Origin: Emmonsiellopsis sp. PD_33
Lineage: Eukaryota; Ascomycota; Eurotiomycetes; Onygenales; Ajellomycetaceae
Assembly (NCBI GenBank): GCA_032988165.1
Contig: JANTQF010000077.1
Span: 1-64,000, forward strand
Direction: 5' to 3'
Length of the DNA stretch: 64,000 nt
The notes under the pieces are model-generated. The model was given only the letters and a program-made list of their open reading frames with translations. It had not been told where the DNA came from and did not search any database. This document shows positions 11,374 to 22,057 of the stretch, piece by piece. Both the position numbers and the translations under genes were made by a program. Each line of letters starts with the position of its first letter. Positions within the stretch are counted from its first letter, which is position 1.

Positions 11374-13062
11374 TCATCCCCTCCTCTCACCCGTCCCCGT
11401 CCCCGCCCTCCCCCTCCCCCTCCTCCTATCCCCCTCATAATCAAGCACCCTCCTTTTCCGATGCGTCTTCGCCAACTTCCACCGACAATACAGCACCAGC
11501 GCATCCTTAAGCAGCACAAACAGACAACCGCCCACGACGCTCCGGCCCCATCTGCTCTGCAGCAGGCCGGCAGCTTTGCCCCTTTCCAACATCGATATTG
11601 ACGACGACGACGACGACGAAGAGGATAAGGGTGGTGTAGTCCATGATTTGGGCAGGGCCATTTTGAGCACCCCGCCCATGGAGGCGGAGATGGCGGGGAA
11701 CAGGAGCGCGCCGAGGAATGTGTCGGCGAGATTGCCGGTGTCGTGGATGATGCCCTCCTGGCGGCGGCCGAGGATTTGGTTGTTGCCTTCCGCCGCGGCA
11801 GCTGCAGCTGCAGCTGCTGCGCCTGCGGCGTTGTTGATGTTATTCTCGGCTCCGACTGCGTCGACCTGCGGCGGGGGGTGTTGGTGTATGCCTGCGTGTA
11901 TAGCGGGGAGGTCATCATCATCGTCATCGTCATCACCCCCGCCCAGCCCGACCTGTAACTCCAGATCAAACTCCATCAGAATATCCCCGCCATCAATCCC
12001 CGCCGCGCCTCCGGGCCCCTGTCCCACCGCCTGATCCCCACCCTGCTGCTGCTGCGCAGCAGCGTCCTCAGCATCCCCCTCGCCAGCTCGCGGCTGCACC
12101 TCCGCAATCCACCTCCGCTCCAACCTCCCAAACAACTTCTCATAAAGCACGCCGTAAAAGCTCTTCGCATACGGCAGCGCGGCGAACGTCATCGCCGCAC
12201 TAGGCGGCCACAAATCAACCTCCAGCTCCTGGCTGCCAGCCTGATGCGTGGCGAAGAACAGCACCGGGATAGCCGGCAGCAGGCCCTCGGCAAACTTCGT
12301 CCGCGACAGAATAAGCACGATGGGGATCAGCGGCAGTCCGAAATTCAACCTTGGATTCCACGACGACGAGGCCTCCGCCCGACTCGCAAAGATCCGCTGC
12401 GCATCCTCCGCCCCAAACACAAAATACGTAGAATAAACCCCATGCGCACAACACCCCGCCCACACCGTGCCGGCCAACGTAAACACCATGCCCGGCAACA
12501 CCAGCCGGCCCGCCAGACGCTCGACGGAGCGGACCAGATCCACGACCAGGCTGCGCGGCCGCGAGATGACGATTTCGGATTTACATTGTGGACAGTGCAT
12601 TTTTGCGGGGCGGCCGCTGCTGCGTTTTCGAGAGGCTGGGTTTTCGAGGTCGGCGAGCCAGTCGAGGAGGCAGGCTTCGTGGGCGGTTAGGGCGCAGGGG
12701 CAGGGGGAGCGCCATTCGGAGTTTAGAGGGGTGTCTTCGGTTTCGTCGGTGTAGCAGATCCAGCATTTGCGGGGTTCGGGGTCGGTGGGTTGTATTGTGG
12801 TTGTGGTGGAGGGGGTATCTGCTTCCATCGTGGCGGGTTGCTGTTGGGATTGTGATTGTGACTGTGACTGTGTCGGCCACGAGAGGTCGAGGAAGGAGTC
12901 TGATTGTTCGTTTGATTGCCCGCTTTGGCGGAGGGAGTTTTCGGTCTGAGATTCGGGTGTTTCGCCTGCGCCCGACGGGGACGAGGCGTTGTAGGATGTT
13001 TGGTCGCCGGACGGGGGCCGTTGTCGTGCCGCGGATGATTGCTGCTGGGGTAGTGAGGCCAT
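11374..13062 (-). CDS. RING-CH (MARCH5-like) membrane E3 ubiquitin ligase
   Basis: This is predicted to be a membrane-bound E3 ubiquitin ligase. The single open frame of 562 residues has no need of an intron. A C4HC3 RING-CH finger is visible: Cys100, Cys103, Cys121, Cys123, His128, Cys131, Cys157 and Cys160. What follows also resembles animal MARCH5, an outer-mitochondrial-membrane ligase: PRSLVVDLVRSVERLAG, a hydrophobic segment at about 188-212, a GLPLIPIVLIL segment at about 242-252, then two or more further hydrophobic stretches. Between the later segments lies a long low-complexity loop with Asp, Ala and Ser runs. The first about 95 residues are Ser/Gln-rich and look disordered. Mitochondrial location is inferred from the MARCH5 resemblance only; a Doa10-like ER role is less likely because the finger is internal and the protein is short. 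Confidence 0.82.
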   Translation of the reverse strand: MASLPQQQSSAARQRPPSGDQTSYNASSPSGAGETPESQTENSLRQSGQSNEQSDSFLDLSWPTQSQSQSQSQQQPATMEADTPSTTTTIQPTDPEPRKCWICYTDETEDTPLNSEWRSPCPCALTAHEACLLDWLADLENPASRKRSSGRPAKMHCPQCKSEIVISRPRSLVVDLVRSVERLAGRLVLPGMVFTLAGTVWAGCCAHGVYSTYFVFGAEDAQRIFASRAEASSSWNPRLNFGLPLIPIVLILSRTKFAEGLLPAIPVLFFATHQAGSQELEVDLWPPSAAMTFAALPYAKSFYGVLYEKLFGRLERRWIAEVQPRAGEGDAEDAAAQQQQGGDQAVGQGPGGAAGIDGGDILMEFDLELQVGLGGGDDDDDDDDLPAIHAGIHQHPPPQVDAVGAENNINNAAGAAAAAAAAAAEGNNQILGRRQEGIIHDTGNLADTFLGALLFPAISASMGGVLKMALPKSWTTPPLSSSSSSSSSISMLERGKAAGLLQSRWGRSVVGGCLFVLLKDALVLYCRWKLAKTHRKRRVLDYEGDRRRGRGRAGTGTGERRG

Positions 13063-13846
13063 GGTGAGCAGCCGAGCGCGGTGGACACGGAGAATATATG
13101 GAAATCTATAGGATCCGGTAGCTTGCGTAGACTTAGCGGGTCATTTCGGCATTGGCTGGATTGAGCAGAGAGGTGAGCAAAGGTTCGGATATTCTCAGAG
13201 AGTTGACAAGGTCGAGATGTCGTCAACTTCCCAACGCCAAAAGACGTCAGCGATTGAGGCAAGGATTGTCACGTGATATCGACTACTTGGAAGCAGCCGG
13301 TTTAACCTCGGAAGATTGAATAGTATAAAACGTGTATGCGGATAATAGCTGCGAGATATTTGGAACTTGTCATGAATTAAACGGAAAATATATGCAAAAG
13401 ATATCTCGACCAAGAGAAATTCCATCACGGCATCTTCAGCATGTCTGCCTGCCTAAATAACAAACAAAAGGGAAATCAAGAAATCGCCTATTTACACAAG
13501 AACCGCAAAAATGAACAACAAGAGAAAAAGATGCAAGGGGGTAACTCAATTGGTTATATTTGAGCCCCCCCTTTATTTCCCGAAAACATTTCTGCATCGT
13601 ATTCAACCAAATCACCGCGGCCTTATACGGCCTCAGGGGTAGATTATAGTTGTGTGTGTTAGCGCGCCTATGCCGACTTTTGGTTTTGCGTGACCTTCCA
13701 CAACGCCCATGGATATCAAAAGGAGTAAATGCAACGGAGGAGGAATGACGGAGTGTGTGTGTGTGGCCGGCCGGCATGCAAGATTCGTCGGCGCGGCCTT
13801 TGGATTGTGGGCTGGATTAATTATGTGGCTGAGGTAGATATTTCTT
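13063..13846. promoter_or_regulatory. RING-CH gene promoter and ilv2 3' flank
   Basis: The sequence next to 13062 should be the promoter of the RING-CH gene. A CACGTG palindrome sits at 13270-13275 within GTCACGTGAT, the kind of site bound by fungal bHLH proteins such as Cbf1. A short GT repeat lies near 13755. No other gene is visible. Confidence 0.4.
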
Positions 13847-16238
13847 TTAATGTCCTGATCGCTTCTTCATGGTGGCTCTTCTCTCCTTTTCCTTGGCTGT
13901 AGACGAAAAATGGTCAGTTCAAGTTCTCTCCCTGGAGGGACAATCTACGATTACATACCTTCATCGTACACCAAAAACTCATGCAGACCCTTGCCAGCAG
14001 GCACCATTGGCAAGACGGGGACCTTCTTGTCTGTGGTGATCTCGAGCAAAGCTGGACCCTCGCTCTCAATGAGCCACTTCAAACTCGCCTCCACATCGCT
14101 GGGTTTCGAGCATTTTCTCGCCTGCACTCCCATAGCTTCGGAGACCTTGACGAAATCCGGGTTCAGCTGGTGGGTATGGGAGAATCGATCCTCGTAGAAG
14201 AGACTCTGCCATTGCGTCACCATACCCTGTTCCTCGTTGTTCAAGATGATGACCTTTATACCGATGTTGAACTGTGCGGCCGTCGAGAGCTCAGTGATGG
14301 TCATGTTGAAGGAGGCATCTCCGTCAATGTCCACCACGAGAGCGTCAGGACGAGCAACCTTGGCGCCAATTGCTGATGGAAGGCCGTATCCCATAGTGCC
14401 AAGACCACCAGAGGTGATCATGGACCGTGGATGCCGCCACCGGAAGTGCTGTGCAGCCCACATTTGATGCTGGCCAACACCGGTGGTGATGACAGTGCGG
14501 TCCTTGATATCAGCGGTGAGCTCGCTGAGCTTCTCAATAACGGCTTGGGGTTTGATGAGGCCGTCTGGGGTCTGTTTCTCGTACGATGAGAGGGGGAAGC
14601 GGGCTTTCCAGTCGTTGATCTGACCAAACCATTCCGGCCGCTCTGATACCGCGTCGATCTGTGGGAGCAAACCGGCGAGGTTGTCGGCACAGTCGCCCTC
14701 GACGGCTATCGTGGCTTGGACGACCTTGTTGATATTCTTGGGCATCACTTCGAAATGGATAATACCGCCACGGCCTTCGGCAGCGGCGGCCCTGGCTTGC
14801 GGGGCGAACTTGGCGACGCTTAGGGTAACACGGTCGTCAAATCGGGCTCCCATGGCAATAATCAAATCAGCCTCTTGCATGGCCATGTTAGCGTAAGCTG
14901 AGCCGTGCATGCCCAGCATATGGAGAGACTTGGGGTCGAGTTCGTCGAAACCGCCAAGTCCTTGAAGAGTGGTGGTGACGGGGATACAGGCTTTGTCTGC
15001 GAGCTCCTTCAACAAGGCGGGACCTTCAGGACGGGCAAGGATTCCCTGGCCAACATAAAGGATAGGTTTTTTCGCTACATTGATCAGTTTTGCGGCGCTA
15101 GCGATGTTTTGCTTGAGCAGACGGTCGTTGAGCTCACGGGCGGCAACGGTGGCGGCACTAGGTTGCGTGGGGAGAGAGCTGGCCATCGGGATAGCCCTTC
15201 GCAGGATACTAGCGGTGACATCCTTGGGCAGATCGACCAGAACGGGGCCGGGTCGACCGCTGGTGGCGATCTCGAAGGCCTCCTTGATGCGTCTCGGGAG
15301 TTCAGCGACGGATTTTACCATGACATTCCATTTCGTACAGGCTCTGGAGATGCCAATAACATCGGCCTCTTGGAAGGCGTCGGTGCCAATGGCAGTCGTT
15401 ACGACCTGGCCAGTAAATACAACCATCGGGGTTCCGTCCGCGAGGGCGTCGGCCATCGGGGTGACGACGTTGGTGGCGCCAGGGCCTGAGGTGACAAGCA
15501 CGACACCAGGTTTGCCCGAAGCTCGTGCGTAGCCCTCAGCCATATGACCAGCCCCTTGTTCGTGGCGGGGGAGCACGAATTCAAAGTGTTTCGAATTGTA
15601 GATGGCATCGAAGACGGGCAGAATAGCGCCACCAGGGTATCCGACTGCACAATTGGTATTAGTCCCCAATTGAACGTCTTGGCAGTAGAATTCCGGGGGA
15701 CATGACTCACAGATATGCTTGACTCCTTGCCGAAGCATCATCTCATGGAAAATTTCACCTCCGCTCAGGCCGACGAAGCTAGAGAAAACGTGAGCAAGAC
15801 GGGGTAAACCGAGAGCAGGGCCAGGGCCAATGGGGCAAAGACGTACGAGTCGTCCAGAGCGGGGGGTTTCCTGTTCTGCAGCGGGGAGATGTCGCCCTGG
15901 GAGACCTCTCGGTTGAAGGCAGGGCTGGGGACAGGGCGCGGTTGTCTGCCAGCAAAGCCAGGGTTAGCAGAAGCTATCAATTGGGGCACTCTCCCACACT
16001 AAACAAAAAAAGCAACGAGCTAGACGAAATTGACGGCAACGAAGAGGAGAAGCACGCACGACGACTGGGCGGAGGCCGCAGTGCTCTGGCCGCGCTTGGG
16101 GCCATCGCGAGCAGCAGGCCGCAGCGAGGAGCGGTTGTGGGGGGAGACGGCGGGCGTGGACGAGGAGCGGGAGAAGCAGCGAGACCAGCGGATGGCACGC
16201 AGGGCGGCGGGCGCGGGCGAGGGCCGGAGCGACAGCAT
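13847..16238 (-). CDS. ilv2: Acetolactate (acetohydroxyacid) synthase catalytic subunit
   Basis: This ThDP- and FAD-dependent enzyme makes 2-acetolactate or 2-aceto-2-hydroxybutyrate, the first common step of valine, leucine and isoleucine synthesis, in mitochondria. Five exons were read: 16238-16060, 15945-15847, 15778-15711, 15644-13959 and 13896-13847, giving 693 residues. Exon 1 encodes an Arg/Ser/Ala-rich targeting sequence. FGYPGGAILPVFDAIYNS spans the exon 3/4 junction. RHEQGAGHMAEGYARASGKPG carries the catalytic Glu (about residue 143), and DIDGDASFNMT is the ThDP-binding region (about residue 553). The last exon adds 16 basic residues (EAKEKERRATMKKRSGH). Two Gcn4/CpcA-type sites lie upstream (16494 and 16570). 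The promoter-proximal introns have clear CTAAC-like branch sites. Confidence 0.96.
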
Positions 16239-16265
16239 CGTGGCAGCAGCAGGAGTGCCAGCGCC

Positions 16266-16304
16266 GGGAGGGGGAGGGGGAGGGGGAGGGGGGAGTAGTT
16301 GGGG
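16266..16304 (+). repeat. GGGGGA-type G-rich tandem tract
   Basis: Four to five near-perfect GGGGGA units just upstream of the ilv2 start codon. On the transcribed (minus) strand it reads as a C/T tract, so it may lie in the ilv2 leader or core promoter. A run of G blocks this regular could also fold as a quadruplex. Confidence 0.75.
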
Positions 16305-16493
16305 GAGGGCAGTAATTGGGGGCAGGGAGAAGTCGAAGAAGTTGAGGCCAGCCAGGGCTATATTAAAAGCTGCCTTTCCGTCTGGGGAGAACAGTCACCG
16401 CGCGCTCACCGCCCGACCATCGGCGCAGCGCGGCCACGTGACGCCGGTTTTCGGAATTCCGGGCGGCTGCCATTGGCCGAGGCGGGCGGCTGC

Positions 16494-16500
16494 TGAGTCA
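16494..16500. promoter_or_regulatory. Gcn4/CpcA response element (TGAGTCA)
   Basis: TGAGTCA, a match to the cross-pathway control element TGA(C/G)TCA, lies 256 bp upstream of the ilv2 ATG. It is the expected control site for an amino-acid biosynthesis gene. The site sequence is seen; its function is inferred. Confidence 0.6.
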
Positions 16501-16569
16501 CGGTGCGGGGCAGCCACACCCCAGCCACCGCCTGCCCGAAGTGTGGCTGCCCGCCGGCATCGGATTCAC

Positions 16570-16576
16570 TGACTCA
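16570..16576. promoter_or_regulatory. Second Gcn4/CpcA response element (TGACTCA)
   Basis: TGACTCA, the same palindromic element read from the other strand, lies 76 bp further from ilv2 than the first. Two copies in one promoter make a chance match less likely. Confidence 0.55.
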
Positions 16577-17581
16577 GCTGTGGACGGCGGAAGGAATTAC
16601 TATGATCGAAAAGGGGAGAGAGTAGATTGTGTGGTGGAGTCTGGACGGGAAAGAAGGCGGGAAAGAAAGGGGAGACACTGCATCAGAGAATAGTTACTAG
16701 TAGTACTACTGGCTACTAGTACACACAGACAGTTGGATGTCGCACTCGATGCATGAATGCTTGCTGGACACAACAACTATCCACATAGAGGTTAACATTC
16801 ATCTAAGTACTAGTATGCTTGAACTACTATGCATTATGGGGTCTGACTGGGACTGCACTTAGGAGGCTGATAGCACTATATTGATGTGGGGTTTGAATAA
16901 GAGTCTCTTCAAAGACTTCCTTTGTGAATCTCCATATCAAAGCCTGTAAGGCTGTGTGCAGAATTCCAACTGCATGGTGGCAACGCATTACTTATGTTGT
17001 TGACGTGCCTTATTAACTCCCCTTAGACTCCAGACACTCACCTCCACTACTATTGATCAATCGAACTCGACAGATCTTCTCCAGATATACTGTCAAATAC
17101 AGTAGAACCGGCTAGGCCAGCCACTAACTCCTGTATAGATCCTCTATTATAGCGCCGGGTCCCCGATCCTCCGGATCTCTCCCGATGCCGTTCTATGGAT
17201 ACTGCACCCAGCTATCCGGGTGTGGGGATGCGCTGGTTAGGAAAAATAAGCTTGCAAGTTGCTAGTAGCTATGATTTCCCGCCCGTTGTAACGTTGTCTT
17301 TGTCTCGGCGTAGTAGTTGGCTGTCTTGACAACCTTGTTTCCGGCTGAACTCTGGGCTGGATCGCGGTGGAGTAGACAGACATTGACGACGTCGCATCCA
17401 CCACACAGTCCACCCCTCACCGAGCCTGATATTGCAGTCCATGCTGTGATTGTGCTATTCAACCTCTACCAAACACTCTCCCCATTCCCCCCGTCCAGCT
17501 GTTTGGTCAACTCCCTTTCGAAGAGACCTGTGTGCGAGAAGCTACCCCGCTTCAAAAAAAACACCCCACGACGTCATCGCC

Positions 17582-19303
17582 ATGGCCGCCAACGACGAAC
17601 TTGTCCCGCAGACCGAGTCCATCACCGACGTCTACTCAACAGACCCCTCTGGCGGGGTCGACATCTCCTCAGAGCAGAAAGCCCGATGGAACAACTTCAT
17701 CGCCCGCTTCAAAAATACCTACAATGCCCTCCCAGACTTTGTCGCGCGGAGTCCCGGCAGAGTCAACATCATCGGCGAACACATCGACTACTCGCTCTAC
17801 GACGTCCTGCCAACCGCCGTCAGCGTCGATGTCCTGATTGCCGTCAAGCTGGCCCCGCCATCGCCAAACCAAGAGCCGTTCGCTAGAGTGGCTAATATCA
17901 ACGATGCCAAGTTCCCCGCTGGCCAGTTTACTATTCCAAAGGATAGTGATGTTGAGATTGACCCCGCGAAGCATGAGTGGGTGAACTACTTCAAGGCGGG
18001 CCTACGGGTGGCCCTCAAATATATGCGCGAGAGAGCTCAGGCGCGGAGTGAGGCGTTTGTGCCCGCTAGCTTCGATGTACTGGTCGATGGCAATGTTCCC
18101 CCTGGCGGAGGCATCTCGAGCAGTGCCGCATTCGTCTGTGCCAGTGCCCTGGCTGTGGTGAAGGCCAATGGCCATGATATCTCCAAGCAGGACTTGCAGG
18201 ATATGGCCATTGTCTCTGAGCGTGCTGTTGGTGTATACTCTGGAGGGTGAGTCCACCCCCCCCGGCCCCCCCTCCATACCTCACATATCAGCCATATAGC
18301 TAACAAGAAAATCCAGCATGGACCAAGCAGCCTCCATCTTCTCCCGCCGCGGCTATCTCCTCTACACCCGCTTCTTCCCAACCTTCCACATCCAACACGT
18401 CCCCGTCCCCAAGTCCTCTCCCGAAATCACCTTCCTCATGGCCCAGAGCTTCATAACCTCCAACAAAGCCGAAACCGCCCCAAGGCACTACAACCTCCGC
18501 GTCGCCGAATGCACCCTAGCCACCGTCGTCCTCGCCAAACTACACAACCTAACCCTCCCCCGCGACTCCAGCTCCCTCGGCTACAGCCTCCGCAACTTCC
18601 ACCAAGAGCTCATGCGCAAGGAAGGCCGCCTCGACGACCCGCTCGAATACCAACTCGACTCCATAATCCTCGCCACCACCGACCTCCTCACCAAGCAAGA
18701 AGGCTACACCCGCGACGAAATCGCCGCCCTCCTCTCCATCTCCGTCCCAGAGCTAGAATCCCAATTCCTCTCCTCCTTCCCCGTCCACGCAGACCGCTTC
18801 CTCCTCCGCCAACGCGCCCTGCACTGCTTCAAAGAAGCCCGCCGCGTCCTAGACTTCGTCGCCTGCCTCTCCCGCTCCCACGGCGGCATCCTAGACGAGC
18901 ACAACGTGACATACCTCGGCCAGCTCCTCAACGAATCCATGGCCTCCTGCCGCGACCTGTACGACTGCACGTGTCCCGAGGTCGATGAGATTTGCGAGAT
19001 CGCGCTGCGCGCCGGCGCGCTGGGGAGTCGGGTGACGGGCGCCGGATGGGGGGGGTGTACGGTGCACATGGTGCCGTTGGGGAAAGTGAAGGATGTCACG
19101 GAGGCGTTGAGGAGGGAGTATTATGATAAGAGGTTTCCGGCGTTGGGAGCGGAGGGGTTGAGGGAGGCGATGGTTATTAGCAAGCCGTCGAATGGGTCGT
19201 TTTTGTATGTTTCTTCCTCGCAAAACTGGGTTTTTGGTGTTGGGGTAACTGACTAACTGTGACAATTAGGATTACCGGGGCTGCGATCTCTGAGAGTGCG
19301 TAG
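17582..19303 (+). CDS. gal1: Galactokinase
   Basis: This cytosolic GHMP kinase phosphorylates galactose at C1, the first committed Leloir step. Three exons, 17582-18246, 18317-19204 and 19270-19303, encode 528 residues, the usual size for fungal Gal1. All three family motifs are visible: the substrate motif GRVNIIGEHIDYS (about 59-71), the ATP-binding loop PPGGGISSSAA (about 173-183), and the C-terminal GSRVTGAGWGGCTVHMV (about 455-471). Intron 1 splits a Gly codon in YSGGMDQAAS, and the last exon supplies ITGAAISESA. The frame is open upstream of 17582, but the first in-frame ATG is there. No other galactose-pathway gene is adjacent. Confidence 0.96.
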
Positions 19304-20698
19304 ATGTATCGGATTGGATCGGGTTGGAAAGGGGTTGGAAAGGATATATTTTTGTATATATGGATGAAAGGGGTTCCGGGGCTGTCTGGTCTTTGCGCTT
19401 ATAGGAACTCCTCCGGTGGATATGTTTATAGGGGTTAGTCTTTCTATCTATATAGTTTTTATATATTATGAAGCTGTGTGGGACGGGCATGGGATGGGAC
19501 GGGATGGGATGAGATGGGATGGAGGAACCATGATGCTATGGCTATGGGGGGGATTATCCGTTTTTCGTTCAACTTTCGCGCAAATGTATTTGTTCTGTTT
19601 ATCTAGGTGGTTTGGTTTGGTTTGGTTATGCTAGGTTATTTAGGTTAATGAAATGCAATAAAAATCCAGATCTACCAAACATGGATGAAAAAGAAAAAGA
19701 AAAGGAAAAGGAAAAAGAACAAGAAACCCTCCCTGAACGAGTTACGAGAGAGAAAACTGGGATATGTAAAGGAGATATAACTTAACTAACTTCTCCATGT
19801 GCCTGTCCGTCTATCTGCCTATCTACTAGTACTATATCTATGAGGACTATGCGGGGTATCTATATCTTTATCTCATGTCTATCCACTCCATACACAGCAG
19901 ATAGCAGAGACCATATACATATATAATATTACCATAGAGACCAAACCAGACCAAACAAAACAAACCAAACCAAACCAAACAACAGTCCCTGCTGTCCATC
20001 ACCGTCCAAAGCTATCATTTTCCCAATAGGGGAAAAAAAAAAAAAAGGAGGCATGCCATACTAGATTATCTACCTAGGTATATCTGACCGGGTAGGTAGG
20101 TAGGTAGGTAGGGGGAGCTATGTAGGATCCTCGATGGTTCCCGATCTGTTCTGTTCTTTACCCCAGCCTAGATATAGCAGGAAGTGGATAGATATATGAA
20201 CATCCCCAACCCCCTGAACAAAAAAAAAAAAGGTTCCCGGGTCGGAAGGTCACACTGCCTGATTGTGGTTACCCCCGTCTACCGCAAGGAGAAGGAGATG
20301 ATGTCGTTCGGCGGGGGGCCATGGGGCGGGATTTTAGATATGTTGGAGAGCTCGGGGGTATTTTAGAGATAGTGGGGAGCTCGAAGGCGTGTTGTTCGAT
20401 CTGGTAGGTTCAGGGGGGGAAAGGGGGGTCCCGATATTGCCGTTGTTGTAAGGAGTATAAATATGCGGGGCTTGGATGATTGATTTCCCCCTTCCCATTC
20501 TTGGACTGCGGGTGGGTAGGAGGGATAACTAGGATCGTGTGCGTGTAGTACCAGCATCAGTCGGATATATGTCTGGGCCAGCCGCAAGTTTTTCACAAAA
20601 CGCCCGAACCGCCTCCCTGGCTCCCTCTGCTTGCTTGCTTGGGCCCCTGTCCACACACAACGAACCCTCAACACGCAATGTCACGCCACCAACCACAC
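19304..20698. other. Gene-free, repeat-rich region between convergent gal1 and rnh202
   Basis: I see no gene in these 1.4 kb. Simple repeats are dense: GGGATG-like units (about 19480-19520), TTTGG units (about 19608-19625), A/G-rich AAAAGG units (about 19686-19720), CCAAA units (about 19940-19982), and a GGTA array at 20091-20112. This looks like 3' flank of both genes plus relaxed intergenic DNA. Confidence 0.5.
20091..20112 (+). repeat. GGTA tetranucleotide microsatellite
   Basis: Five tandem GGTA units and a trailing G run, in intergenic DNA. The same tetranucleotide (as CCTA) occurs at 8782-8813. Confidence 0.85.
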
Positions 20699-22057
20699 TC
20701 ACGTCTTCTTCCCAAAAAACGCACTCAACTTCTTCATCCCGGAAACATTCACCTTCTTCAAATCCCTCACCCCCCTCGACTCGCCCAGCTTCTTCTTCTT
20801 CTCTTCCTCCTCCTTCCTCCTCTTCTTCTCCGCCCGCGTCTCCGCCGCCTCATCATCCTCCGCCACAGCCCGCTTGCGCGAGAAATCGCCCATCGAGCGG
20901 GACGAGAGCGCTTTGGCTCGCTGCTCGGCGACGAGTTTGAGGTGTTCGGTTAGCGGGGTGAAGTCTTTGGGGGATTGGGTGGTGGTGAGGAGGGTGGTGA
21001 TTTTTGAGGAGAGGTGGGTGGGGAGGTAGGAGGATTGGATGAAGGAGAGGGCGATGCGGAGGCGGAGGAGGTGGTGGATTTCTGGCGGGATGGGGGGATC
21101 GTTTGGTGTGGGCGGGGTGGTTTCTGTGGCTGGTGTGGAGGCGTCGGAGGCCGTGGTGAAGGATGTGGATGAGGATGCTGCGGTTGATGGTGTAATGGTA
21201 TTTGTTGATGACTGGGAGTCTGGTTTATCTTGGACAGTCTCCTGCGTATTCGCGTCCCTGGCCATGTCGGATAATGTTGACGTGGATGTATCCTCCCTCT
21301 TCACGCTGAGAACTGGCAGCTCCAACGCGCGGTTAACGAACTGCTCTTCCATGCTTAGTGGAAGTCCATTGGCAGCCATCCTCTCCGCCTTGGAAAGCAA
21401 TTCCTGGAGCAATTTCTCTTCGTTCAGTCTGTACATGGTTTCCCCTGCATCAATGGTGTCGCATATAGCCAATAGCCTAGCCTCGACCTTGGGTTTGTAC
21501 TCCCCGAGTAGAATGTCCTTTAGGGATTTCGAGAGGGTATCTTGGGAATCAAGCATGTCATCAAGGGGCTGAAACAGCTTTTGGGCTGAATGGCTGCGCG
21601 GGGGTGCCAGTATTGGTAGGAGGAAGAATAGAATGTCGACTTGTGTTGCGACGAGTAATCGTGCAGTTTTTGAGATGGAGGCCTTGGTTGGTGCCCGGCT
21701 ATCGACTACTTGCTTGCGGACCTCCTCTTTCGCACTGGCCGTGTCGGAAGTTTCCGGCACATCGTCGTTCTTATCCTGTTGGCAATTGGTGCTCGATGTT
21801 GTGAATAGGGTGCTCCTTGGAAGCGAGGCAGACGGCGAAATGGCCGTGAATTCGTAGATGCCAAGTTTAGGACAAAAATAGTACCGGCTTAAAGCGCCGT
21901 TTCTGGGGTTTTCAAGTGAAATGAAGCGGGCATCTTCGCTGGCATTGGACGGGAGAATGAGGGCTTTTGAAGGTTTTGAGGGCTCTAGAGGGACTGCGGC
22001 GTTGCCCGCTTGCTTACTGTCGGGCTGGCTGGCCGGGGCAGCGGATCTTGTTCTCAT
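20699..22057 (-). CDS. rnh202: Ribonuclease H2 subunit B (Ydr279/Rnh202 family)
   Basis: This is the non-catalytic B subunit of the nuclear RNase H2 heterotrimer, which removes ribonucleotides and RNA-DNA hybrids from genomic DNA. It is a single exon of 452 residues. The conserved triple-barrel start is seen as DARFISLENPRNGALSRYYFCP followed by LGIYEFTAISP, and the helical wing as DILFFLLPILAPP and LLAICDTIDAGETMYRLNEEKLLQ. A long Ser/Thr-rich disordered segment follows. The last residues, GMKKLSAFFGKKT, resemble a PCNA-interacting (PIP) motif, as in the human B subunit. The promoter is shared with mcm10. Confidence 0.9.
   Translation of the reverse strand: MRTRSAAPASQPDSKQAGNAAVPLEPSKPSKALILPSNASEDARFISLENPRNGALSRYYFCPKLGIYEFTAISPSASLPRSTLFTTSSTNCQQDKNDDVPETSDTASAKEEVRKQVVDSRAPTKASISKTARLLVATQVDILFFLLPILAPPRSHSAQKLFQPLDDMLDSQDTLSKSLKDILLGEYKPKVEARLLAICDTIDAGETMYRLNEEKLLQELLSKAERMAANGLPLSMEEQFVNRALELPVLSVKREDTSTSTLSDMARDANTQETVQDKPDSQSSTNTITPSTAASSSTSFTTASDASTPATETTPPTPNDPPIPPEIHHLLRLRIALSFIQSSYLPTHLSSKITTLLTTTQSPKDFTPLTEHLKLVAEQRAKALSSRSMGDFSRKRAVAEDDEAAETRAEKKRRKEEEEKKKKLGESRGVRDLKKVNVSGMKKLSAFFGKKT

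Larger units (their letters stand above)
16239..17581. promoter_or_regulatory. Divergent ilv2/gal1 intergenic region
   Basis: This 1.34-kb stretch lies between two divergent metabolic genes. The ilv2 side holds a G-rich GGGGGA tract (16266-16304), CACGTG at 16435-16440, ATTGG (reverse CCAAT) at 16472-16476, and two TGA(C/G)TCA sites. Around 16691-16720 there is an ACTAGTA-rich quasi-palindromic stretch. I see no specific element on the gal1 side. Confidence 0.5.

Noticed and set aside
15646..15710. Reading straight through the ilv2 sequence at this point (CESCPPEFYCQ insert)
   Set aside because: The insert is foreign to the family; GTGAGT and TGTGCAG ends remove it exactly and join HIF to GYPGG.
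17450..17581. Upstream extension of the galactokinase frame
   Set aside because: The frame is open but has no ATG before 17582, and the extra residues do not resemble the family.
20690..20712. GTGAGTGTGG at the rnh202 stop codon as a splice donor
   Set aside because: The protein already ends with a plausible PIP-like motif at the family-expected place; no downstream exon was recognisable.
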